NCBI RefSeq assembly: GCF_900683735.1
Contig: NZ_LR215979.1
Coordinates: 620,001-684,000, forward strand
From: Fusobacterium ulcerans ATCC 49185
Lineage (GTDB): Bacteria > Fusobacteriota > Fusobacteriia > Fusobacteriales > Fusobacteriaceae
Direction of reading: 5' to 3'
Length of the DNA: 64,000 nt
The position numbers were made by a program, and so were the translations under genes. The notes beneath the pieces are model-generated. The model saw only the letters and a list, made by a program, of their open reading frames with translations, searched no databases and was not told the origin of the DNA. The stretch's first letter is position 1. Each line of letters opens with the position of its first letter. Positions 1 through 7,179 of this stretch are shown here, piece after piece.

Positions 1-1275
1 TCCAAGAGTAGTTGCAACAAACACACCTGTAACACTCCATGGAACAATTGGAGCAAATCCAGTACCTGTATCTAAAAGTATTCTAGCTAAATTTTTTCTT
101 TTTAATCCATAAGAATCAAATAAACCTCTTACCATTTGCCCAAGAACTGAATAAGTTACATAGTAACTTCCAGTTATTGTAAAGAATAGAGAGTGTAAAA
201 TAAATACTCCAACCATCATTGATTTACCAGTTTTAGCTATGTTAGTTATTTTTTCAAGCAGAATATCAACAACTCCTGCTGTTCTCAATGGAGCACCAAA
301 TATAGCTGAAGCTATAAGAAGAGCAACTGTACTAAGCATACTGTTCAGTCCACCTCTAACAAGCATTTTATCAACAATAGCTACACCAGTTTTAGCAGTA
401 TATCCATTAGAAAGAGCTCCTGCTACCTGATTTAATGAAGAACCTTGGAATATCATAGCTAAAATACCACCAGCAATAATTCCAATAGTAAATACTGGTA
501 ATGTAGGTTTTTTCATGATAATAAGGACTAAAACCAATACTGGTGGAATTAGTAACAATGGATTTAATGTAAATGTTTTTTCCAGAGTTCCCATAATAAG
601 ATCATAACTTTCTCCACCAATAACTCCATCTTTATATTGAAGACCAATCACAAAATACATTATCAATGCTACTATAAATGCAGGTAAAGTTGTTTTAAAA
701 GAATGCTTTATTGCCTCTAAAAGATTAACTTCACAAACTGCTGCTGAAAGTACAGTAGAATCAGACAAAGGTGAAAGTTTATCTCCGAAGATAGCTCCAC
801 TAACAACAGCTCCAGCTGTTAAAGGTAAAGATATTCCCAATCCAACAGCAACTCCCATAAATGCAATACCAACGGTACTTATTGTTCCCCAAGATGTTCC
901 AGCCATAACTGACATTAATGTACAAATTATACATACCATTACCAAGAAAAGACTTGGACTAAGAACTTTCATTCCATAGTATATCATAAGAGGAACAGTT
1001 CCAGAAATCATCCATGCCCCAACTAAAACTCCAACAGATAGAACAATAAGGATAGGAACAGCCATAGTAGTTATAGTTTTCACTATATCACTTTGGATAT
1101 TAGAATATTCAATTCCAAAGATAGTAGAAATTATAACAGTGATAACTCCTCCAAATAATAAAATAATAGCAGTAGGTGCCTTAACAACTTTTATTCCTAA
1201 TATGATAACAAGTATCGAAATAATAAGAATAAGCATAGCCTGACCAGATGAAACCTTTTTTGCTTGGTTTTCCAT
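1..1275 (-). CDS. nhaC: Na+/H+ antiporter, NhaC family (C-terminus cut by window edge)
   Basis: The reading frame is open from position 1275 to the window edge, giving 425 codons without a stop. The translation is strongly hydrophobic with many membrane segments. It contains NhaC-type signatures such as SVMAGTSWGTISTVGIAFMG and SGAIFGDKLSPLSDSTVLS, which places it in the NhaC branch of the ion transporter superfamily of the inner membrane. The ATG is preceded by a GGGGGG Shine-Dalgarno. The ion or substrate is not proven: NhaC-like proteins also include malate/lactate and lysine transporters. It is divergent from the GntR gene and shares TTGTATAC boxes with the transporter at 2611, so an organic substrate processed with the gamma-glutamyltransferase is possible. 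Confidence 0.88.
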   Translation of the reverse strand, partial: MENQAKKVSSGQAMLILIISILVIILGIKVVKAPTAIILLFGGVITVIISTIFGIEYSNIQSDIVKTITTMAVPILIVLSVGVLVGAWMISGTVPLMIYYGMKVLSPSLFLVMVCIICTLMSVMAGTSWGTISTVGIAFMGVAVGLGISLPLTAGAVVSGAIFGDKLSPLSDSTVLSAAVCEVNLLEAIKHSFKTTLPAFIVALIMYFVIGLQYKDGVIGGESYDLIMGTLEKTFTLNPLLLIPPVLVLVLIIMKKPTLPVFTIGIIAGGILAMIFQGSSLNQVAGALSNGYTAKTGVAIVDKMLVRGGLNSMLSTVALLIASAIFGAPLRTAGVVDILLEKITNIAKTGKSMMVGVFILHSLFFTITGSYYVTYSVLGQMVRGLFDSYGLKRKNLARILLDTGTGFAPIVPWSVTGVFVATTLG

Positions 1276-1299
1276 AAAGATAACCCCCCATTTTAATTT

Positions 1300-1328
1300 A
1301 ATATATGCCCTTTAAAGATTGTATACAA
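1300..1328 (-). promoter_or_regulatory. nhaC promoter with operator over the -35
   Basis: On the minus strand TTGTAT (1323-1328) and TATATT (1300-1305) are separated by 17 bp. The -35 lies inside the palindrome TTGTATACAA, so a protein bound there should block RNA polymerase. This is pattern matching by eye. Confidence 0.55.
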
Positions 1329-1357
1329 CTTTTTTAATTTTAGAATATTGTATACGA
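1319..1357. promoter_or_regulatory. Paired GntR-type operators upstream of nhaC
   Basis: TTGTATACAA (1319-1328) and TTGTATACGA (1348-1357) lie 29 bp apart in the divergent nhaC/gntR gap. The same decamer pair recurs at 2457-2487 before the transporter gene. Palindromic boxes beside a GntR/FCD regulator are typical of its operators; the assignment to that regulator is inference. The rest of the 446-bp gap (1276-1721) is AT-rich and I see no gene in it. Confidence 0.6.
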
Positions 1358-1721
1358 TTTCTTAAACAAAGTTTAATAGATAATCAGTGATTTGTCAATA
1401 CTTTTTTTGATATAAATGTATTATTTTAATTTTTTTTGATTTATTTTAATATTTAAAATGTAGATAATATATCTAAAAAATTGTTGTTTGGAAAAAATGA
1501 CAATGACTCAAAAATTATTCTATATAGCATATAATTTTTTATAAAGTATATTTTGTGGATTATTAGATATATAAAAAAATATGTAAAATTTGAAAATATT
1601 TTATTATTATTGATTTTTTTAGTAGAATTTAATTTGAAATCCTAGATTAAAAAGAAAAAGTATGATAAAATTATTGTGGGAGAATCAATTTTTGGGTAAA
1701 TTTTATTAAGGAGTGTAACAT

Positions 1722-2375
1722 ATGAGAGAAAATGCTATAGAGGTTATGGATAGAAGAACACTTGTATTTGAAGCATTAAAGAATGATATTATAAATGGTA
1801 ATATAAAATTTGGAGAAAAGATAAATGAAAATGAATACTCTATCAGATATAATATAAGCAGAACACCCTTGAGAGAAGCATTAAGTAAATTAGAAATGAT
1901 GGGGATAATTGAAAGAATACCTTTTAAAGGTGTGTTTCTAAAAAAGTTTGATTCAAATAAAGTAAAAGAAATATATGAGATAAGACTAGAACTTGAATAC
2001 ATAATATATAAAGAAATAAAAGATATAATGACAGATAAACATATAAAAAAAGTTGAAAAAATAATAGCAAAAAGTCAAAAATATACTACTACTAATAATC
2101 TTGCAAAATTTTCAGAAACGTTGGAAGAATTTGATAATTATCTTTATTCGTTATCTAAAAAGGAATTATCTTTAAAAATACTTTCTGAATTATCATTTTA
2201 TATGAACATATTTAAGAAAACAAATCCCAATATGCAGGAAACAGTTGATGAGCATGAAAAAATAATATTAGCTTTAAAAGAAAAAAATAATGATAAAATC
2301 TACCTTGCTTTAGAAGAGCATTTAGATAATGCAGCTGAGTATGTTGTAAAAACTTTTGATAAAATATCTATATAA
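1722..2375 (+). CDS. GntR family transcriptional regulator (FCD-type)
   Basis: This 217-aa protein has an N-terminal winged helix-turn-helix, including SIRYNISRTPLREALSKLE, the classic GntR recognition-helix region with the TPLREAL motif. An all-helical C-terminal half of about 150 residues resembles the FCD ligand-binding domain. It is preceded by AAGGAG and starts at ATG. The gene sits between the nhaC-like gene and the transporter/gamma-glutamyltransferase pair, and paired TTGTATAC boxes precede both, so it most likely controls both units. The effector is unknown; members of this subfamily usually bind small carboxylates or amino-acid-derived acids. Confidence 0.88.
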   Translation: MRENAIEVMDRRTLVFEALKNDIINGNIKFGEKINENEYSIRYNISRTPLREALSKLEMMGIIERIPFKGVFLKKFDSNKVKEIYEIRLELEYIIYKEIKDIMTDKHIKKVEKIIAKSQKYTTTNNLAKFSETLEEFDNYLYSLSKKELSLKILSELSFYMNIFKKTNPNMQETVDEHEKIILALKEKNNDKIYLALEEHLDNAAEYVVKTFDKISI

Positions 2376-2387
2376 AAATAAAAAAAG

Positions 2388-2412
2388 AATGGAAATAAAT
2401 TCCATTTTTTTT
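2388..2412 (+). terminator. Intrinsic terminator after gntR
   Basis: AATGGAA (2388-2394) pairs with TTCCATT (2400-2406) across a 5-nt loop and a long T run follows. Confidence 0.75.
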
Positions 2413-2456
2413 TATTTCATAGTAAATTTACACCAATATTTTATTACTGTTAAGTT

Positions 2457-2487
2457 TTGTATACTAAAAATAATATATTGTATACGA
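2457..2487. promoter_or_regulatory. Paired GntR-type operators upstream of the transporter/ggt unit
   Basis: TTGTATACTA (2457-2466) and TTGTATACGA (2478-2487) are 21 bp apart, two helical turns. They match the pair before nhaC. They precede the transporter gene at 2611. Confidence 0.6.
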
Positions 2488-2610
2488 AAAATATAAGAGA
2501 TGCATTATTATGATATAGAAATTATATTTGTAAAAATATATTTTTCAAGGTATATCTTAGTAAATACTTTTTTGTAAAAGTATTAATAAATCTACAAGGG
2601 GGAAGTAGAA

Positions 2611-3789
2611 ATGGAAAAATTTTTGATGCTTAGTATTGTAGCTGGCTTATTTGCAATTGGAGACATTTTAGGAGTTGCAACAAAAGCTAAACTTTCATCA
2701 GTATTCATTGCTTTGATGGGATTTCTTATCTTGTTTATGACAGGGATTATACCTTCAGATCTAATTGCAAAAGCGCAATTAGACAAAGTAGCAACTTTAG
2801 CAAGTCCTATATTAGTATTCCATATGGGAAGTATGGTAAATGTAAAACAGTTGATAGAGGAATGGAAAACTGTTTTAATGGCTTTCATAGGAATGGTAAT
2901 AACTTGTATTGCAGTTTTCCTTGTAATGCCAATTGTAGGAAAAGAAGTGGCTATAGTTAGTATTCCTGTATTAAACGGGGGGATTGTTGCTACAAATATC
3001 ATGGTAAATGGAGCTCTTGAAAAAGGATTTGTAACAGCAGCAGCTTTTGGTACATTTGCTTATGCTATTCAAAAATTTGTTGGAACACCACCAGCATCAT
3101 TTTTTGGTTTAAGAGAAGCGAAAGTAATAATAGCAGATTACAGACTGAAAAAAGCTGATGGAGAAAAAATAATAGTCTCTGGGGGAAAGGAGAAAAAAGA
3201 AGAAGTAAAAAAAGAATGGTATAAAAAATATGATAAGTATTTTACTGTTTATGTATGTTTTGCAGTAACAGCTATATGCTGTTATTTTGCATCAATACTT
3301 GCTAAGTACACTGGGGTTGGAGCTACTATCTGGTCATTGGTTATAGCTGCTGTACTTGCATATTTAGGAATAATTCCACCAAGAATACTTGATAGAGGTA
3401 AAATGTCTGGTTTCTTCTCAATGCTGACATTTGCTCAGATTATTCCTTCGCTTGCTAAGATAAAATTTGATGATCTGATAGTTATGGGATATTATCTGAT
3501 AGTTATATTTGGTGCAACAATGATTGGGCTATATGTATTTACACAAATACTTCCAATATGGAAACTTGTTGGGTCTAAAAATTTGGCTATGGGTATAGTT
3601 GTTGCTCAGCTTTTGGGATTCCCAGCAACTTATCTTATTTGTAATGAGATAGCTACTGCTGTGGCAGAAGATGAAGAAGAACATGAGTTTATAATGTCAA
3701 AACTTACACCTGCATATGTTGTTGCTGGACTGGCTTCTGTAACTACATTATCAGTAATTGTAGCAGGAGAATTTGTTAAAATGCTTTAA
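2611..3789 (+). CDS. Multi-pass inner-membrane protein, predicted solute transporter
   Basis: This 392-aa protein is mostly hydrophobic, with about ten potential membrane segments split by a charged loop around residues 170-210 rich in Lys and Glu. The glycine-containing stretch PVLNGGIVATNIMVNGALEKG and the two-halves architecture recall secondary carriers of the GltS/2-HCT type, but I do not recognise the family with certainty. It starts at ATG behind AAGGGGG. The gamma-glutamyltransferase starts about 40 bp downstream, so the two genes probably form an operon. The natural guess is uptake of glutathione, gamma-glutamyl peptides or glutamate, or export of a product. The substrate cannot be read from the sequence. 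Confidence 0.6.
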   Translation: MEKFLMLSIVAGLFAIGDILGVATKAKLSSVFIALMGFLILFMTGIIPSDLIAKAQLDKVATLASPILVFHMGSMVNVKQLIEEWKTVLMAFIGMVITCIAVFLVMPIVGKEVAIVSIPVLNGGIVATNIMVNGALEKGFVTAAAFGTFAYAIQKFVGTPPASFFGLREAKVIIADYRLKKADGEKIIVSGGKEKKEEVKKEWYKKYDKYFTVYVCFAVTAICCYFASILAKYTGVGATIWSLVIAAVLAYLGIIPPRILDRGKMSGFFSMLTFAQIIPSLAKIKFDDLIVMGYYLIVIFGATMIGLYVFTQILPIWKLVGSKNLAMGIVVAQLLGFPATYLICNEIATAVAEDEEEHEFIMSKLTPAYVVAGLASVTTLSVIVAGEFVKML

Positions 3790-3831
3790 TTTTTTAATAA
3801 CATATAATTATGAATATTAGGGAGGAATAAG

Positions 3832-5439
3832 ATGTTAAAATTTGATTCTACTATTTATCCATATCCATCAAGAAGAAATGTGATGTATGCTAAAAATGGT
3901 ATGGTGGCAACTGGATCTCCACTTGCTGCACAGGCTGGACTTGAAATACTAAAAAAAGGAGGAAACGCAATCGATGCTGCTATTGCCACTGCTGCTGCTC
4001 TTACTGTTGTAGAGCCTACAGGTAATGGAATAGGTGGAGATGGATTTGCTATCCTTAGTGTAAATAATAAAATGTATGGACTTAATGCCAGCGGTCCTTC
4101 ACCAAAGCTTATTGAAGCTCAAGACCTTTTAAACAAAGGATTGAAAGAGATGCCTAAATATGGATTTATTCCTGTAAATGTACCTGGAATACCTAAAGCT
4201 TGGGCAGAATTAAGCAAGAAATTTGGAAAACTTCCTTTAAGTGAAGTTGTAGCTCCAGCTGTAAAGTTAGCAAGAGAAGGGTATGCTGTACCTGTAAATG
4301 TTGCTAAACTTTGGAAGAAAGCAGCTGTTAACTTTGGAAAAGAAGAGGGAGAAGAATTTAAACCTTGGTTTGATACTTTTACTCAAGATGGAAAATGTCC
4401 TGAGATAGGAGATATAGTAAGACTTCCTGATCATGCAGATACTTTGGAAATGATAGGTGATACTTATGCAGATGCTTTCTACAAAGGAGAGCTTGCAGAT
4501 AAAATAGATGCATTCTCTAAAAAATATAATGGATACCTTAGAAAAGATGACTTAGAGGAGTTTGAAGCAGAATGGGTAGAACCTATTTCTGTAAAATATC
4601 ATGGATATGATGTTTATGAACTTCCACCAAATGGACATGGAATAAGCGCTCTTATGGCACTTAATATTCTTGATAGATTCCAGTTTGAAGCGAGAGAAAC
4701 AGTAAGATCATATCATACAATGATAGAAGCAATGAAACTTGCATTTGTAGATGTACAAAAATATGTAGCTGATCCTAGATTTATGAAAGTAACAGTTGAG
4801 CAGCTGCTATCTAAAGCATATGCAGAGGATAGAGCAAAACTTATAGGAAATACAGCAATAATGCCAGAAGCAGGAGATCCATTCTGTGGAGGAACTGTAT
4901 ATCTTGCAGCAGCAGATAATGAAGGAAATATGATATCATATATTCAAAGCAACTATATGGGATTTGGTTCTGGAATGGTAGTACCAGGAACAGGAATAGC
5001 TCTTCATAACAGAGGAAATAACTTTAACCTTGACCTTGAAAGTGCAAACTGTGTAGGACCAGCAAAAAGACCATATCATACAATAATTCCTGGATTCCTT
5101 GGAAAAGATGGAAAAGCTGTAGGCCCATTTGGAGTAATGGGAGGATTTATGCAGCCGCAAGGACATGTACAGGTAGTAACTAATACAGTAGATTTCCTAA
5201 TGAATCCACAGGCAGCATTAGATGCACCAAGATGGCAATGGGTAGGAAAGAAAAATATAGAACTTGAACATGGAGTTCCTGAGCATATAGCATATGAGCT
5301 TGCAGCTATGGGACATGATATAAAAGTTCTTTATGATCCACTTATGATGGGAAGAGGAGAGATCATCTGGAGAATGGAAAATGGAGTTCTTGTAGGAGGA
5401 ACTGAACCTAGAACAGATGGACATATTGCTTTATATTAG
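3832..5439 (+). CDS. ggt: Gamma-glutamyltransferase, cytoplasmic-type
   Basis: This 535-aa protein belongs to the Ntn-hydrolase gamma-glutamyltranspeptidase family, which cleaves or transfers the gamma-glutamyl group of glutathione and related compounds. The N-terminal half shows GGNAIDAAIATAAALTVVEP and GNGIGGDGFA. The autoprocessing nucleophile is expected at Thr355 in FCGGTVYLAAAD, followed by SYIQSNYMGFGSG and the small-subunit GGFMQPQGHVQV. No signal peptide is present (it begins MLKFDSTIYPYPS), unlike the periplasmic E. coli enzyme. It therefore likely acts inside the cell, on a substrate imported by the neighbouring transporter. A GGAGGAA Shine-Dalgarno precedes the ATG. Confidence 0.93.
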   Translation: MLKFDSTIYPYPSRRNVMYAKNGMVATGSPLAAQAGLEILKKGGNAIDAAIATAAALTVVEPTGNGIGGDGFAILSVNNKMYGLNASGPSPKLIEAQDLLNKGLKEMPKYGFIPVNVPGIPKAWAELSKKFGKLPLSEVVAPAVKLAREGYAVPVNVAKLWKKAAVNFGKEEGEEFKPWFDTFTQDGKCPEIGDIVRLPDHADTLEMIGDTYADAFYKGELADKIDAFSKKYNGYLRKDDLEEFEAEWVEPISVKYHGYDVYELPPNGHGISALMALNILDRFQFEARETVRSYHTMIEAMKLAFVDVQKYVADPRFMKVTVEQLLSKAYAEDRAKLIGNTAIMPEAGDPFCGGTVYLAAADNEGNMISYIQSNYMGFGSGMVVPGTGIALHNRGNNFNLDLESANCVGPAKRPYHTIIPGFLGKDGKAVGPFGVMGGFMQPQGHVQVVTNTVDFLMNPQAALDAPRWQWVGKKNIELEHGVPEHIAYELAAMGHDIKVLYDPLMMGRGEIIWRMENGVLVGGTEPRTDGHIALY

Positions 5440-5466
5440 TATGAAAAAAATACATTAAAAGACTAT

Positions 5467-5502
5467 TAGGGGTATTGGTTGAAAGAACAATATCCCTTTT
5501 AT
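5467..5502 (+). terminator. Intrinsic terminator after ggt
   Basis: AGGGGTATTG pairs with CAATATCCCT with one G-U pair, and a TTTT run follows. Confidence 0.7.
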
Positions 5503-5674
5503 GATTTTTATGGTATAATGTAAAATAAAAAAATATAGAAACTAGGTTTATATAGAAAATATATAAATCTTAGAGCTGATTTATTTTGAAAAGTTGGATT
5601 TAAAATATGATATAATATAAAAAAGAAAATACTTAAAAAAGGATGGTTATATTTTTTGAAAGGAGCTGAGTAAT

Positions 5675-6304
5675 ATGGATTACAATAAATTAGAAGAAAA
5701 ATTTAACTTTATAACTCATTATATAGGTGCAGGAATGGCAATAGCGGGGTGTGTCACATTAATAGTGCATGCAGTTAGAACAGGATATTCAAATTATATA
5801 GTAGGTTCTTCTATATTTGGAGCTGCTCTTATTCTTATGTATGTTATGTCTGGAACTTATCATTTGCTGGAAGAAGGAAAAGCAAAAAAAATATTCAAGA
5901 TACTTGATCATTCGGCAATATATGTATTGATATCTGCATCATACACACCTTATCTTCTTACTGTAGTTGAAGGTAAAAGCAGATGGATACTTTTTGCAGT
6001 ACAATGGGGATTGACTTTTTTAGGTATAATATTTAAAATATTCTTTGTTGGAAGATTTAAAATTATTTCTACTTTATTATATATAGTTATGGGATGGATA
6101 GTAGTATTTGTATTTAAAGATCTTAAAAATTCTTTAAGTCCTGTTTCTTTGAATCTTCTTGTAACAGGAGGAGTTGTTTATACAGTAGGAGTAATATTTT
6201 ATGCAATGAAAAAACTTAAATTTGCTCATTCTATATGGCATATGTTTGTAATAGGAGGAAGTGTTCTTAATTATCTTTCTATTTACAATATTATCCATAC
6301 ATAA
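5675..6304 (+). CDS. Hemolysin III / PAQR-like family membrane protein
   Basis: This 209-aa protein has about seven predicted membrane segments. Family-typical motifs are NFITHYIGAGMA near the N-terminus, GTYHLLEE, KILDHSAIYVLISASYTPYL and HSIWHMFVIGGS near the C-terminus. The conserved His/Asp/Ser residues match the metal-binding pattern of the HlyIII/YqfA/PAQR superfamily. In eukaryotes this superfamily includes receptors and ceramidases; in bacteria the role is uncertain, though lipid or membrane homeostasis is proposed. An AAAGGAGC Shine-Dalgarno precedes the ATG. The response regulator starts 12 bp downstream, suggesting one operon through the acyl-activating fusion gene at 7180. Confidence 0.88.
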   Translation: MDYNKLEEKFNFITHYIGAGMAIAGCVTLIVHAVRTGYSNYIVGSSIFGAALILMYVMSGTYHLLEEGKAKKIFKILDHSAIYVLISASYTPYLLTVVEGKSRWILFAVQWGLTFLGIIFKIFFVGRFKIISTLLYIVMGWIVVFVFKDLKNSLSPVSLNLLVTGGVVYTVGVIFYAMKKLKFAHSIWHMFVIGGSVLNYLSIYNIIHT

Positions 6305-6316
6305 AAGGTGGAATAA

Positions 6317-6994
6317 ATGAATATTCTTATAGTGCAAAAAGATATAGATATAAAAAAATATTTGAAAAAAGGGTTAAAAGAAGCAGGGTATTCAGCAGAG
6401 GATAGTTCTGACTGGGAAGATGCCTATTATCATGCAGTATCTGGTAATTATGAGCTTATAATACTTGATACTATAATTGGAGATAAAACAGGAATAGAAT
6501 TATGTGAGAAAATAAGAAAGGAGAATATCGAATCAGGGATAATCTTCATATCTTCTGAAGATAAAATAGAGAAAAAAGTAGAGGCTCTAGATGCAGGAGC
6601 TGATGACTATATAGTCAAACCTTTTTCTTTTATAGAACTTTTAGGAAGAATAAGAGCAGTGATAAGAAGAAGTGTAAAAAGCTCTGCTGCAGGAAATAAT
6701 GTAATTACAATAAAAGACTTATCAATAAACTTCCTTACAAGAGAGGTGAGAAGAGGAGACAGACTTATAGAGCTTACATATAAAGAATTTTCTCTTCTTG
6801 AATATTTGGTGAGAAACAAAAATCTTGTTCTCAGTAGAACAATGATAAAAGAAAAAATATGGAGTATAAACTTTACAAGTAATACCAATATAGTAGATGT
6901 ATATATGACTCATTTGAGAGGAAAAATAGATAAAGATCACAAAGATAAATTAATATATACAGTAAGAGGAGTGGGATATATCCTCAAAGGATAA
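6317..6994 (+). CDS. OmpR/PhoB-family response regulator, orphan
   Basis: This 225-aa protein has a receiver domain (about residues 1-118) with phospho-acceptor Asp51 in ELIILDTIIG and the switch Lys in DDYIVKPFSF. The C-terminal winged-helix effector has TYKEFSLLEYLVRNKNLVLS and VDVYMTHLRGKID. The acidic pocket at the N-terminus reads KD rather than DD. No histidine kinase gene lies next to it, so its partner is elsewhere or it works without one. It is embedded between a HlyIII-like gene and an acyl-activating/acyltransferase gene with 12-26 bp gaps. Control of membrane lipid remodelling is therefore a fair inference. Confidence 0.92.
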   Translation: MNILIVQKDIDIKKYLKKGLKEAGYSAEDSSDWEDAYYHAVSGNYELIILDTIIGDKTGIELCEKIRKENIESGIIFISSEDKIEKKVEALDAGADDYIVKPFSFIELLGRIRAVIRRSVKSSAAGNNVITIKDLSINFLTREVRRGDRLIELTYKEFSLLEYLVRNKNLVLSRTMIKEKIWSINFTSNTNIVDVYMTHLRGKIDKDHKDKLIYTVRGVGYILKG

Positions 6995-7006
6995 AAGGAG
7001 ATGAGT

Positions 7007-7153
7007 ATGAATTTTTATGTAAAAATGCTTATAAAGGTTTTGGAAAAAAGCATGAGTGCACAAGAAAGTGAAGTTTTAAAAAAACTAAAATCTGGAATAG
7101 ATTTAAATAATAAAGATAGAAAACAATTGGAAGAGATGATAGATAATCTGTAA
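7007..7153 (+). CDS. Small protein, 48 aa, unknown function
   Basis: The frame from ATG 7007 to TAA 7153 encodes 48 residues beginning MNFYVKMLIKVLEKSM and ending QLEEMIDNL. AAAGGAG lies directly before an earlier in-frame ATG at 7001, so the ATG at 7007, with 6-nt spacing, is the better start. It is charged and probably helical, with no membrane segment. It lies 12 bp after the response regulator and 26 bp before the acyl-activating fusion gene, so it is almost certainly co-transcribed. I do not recognise a family. Confidence 0.6.
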   Translation: MNFYVKMLIKVLEKSMSAQESEVLKKLKSGIDLNNKDRKQLEEMIDNL

Positions 7154-7179
7154 GATATCTCTGACAACAGGAGGCAGTA

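Noticed and set aside
4936..5166. Antisense ORFs within ggt, carB, groEL and other long genes
   Set aside because: They follow the codon phase of the real gene on the other strand and have no ribosome sites.
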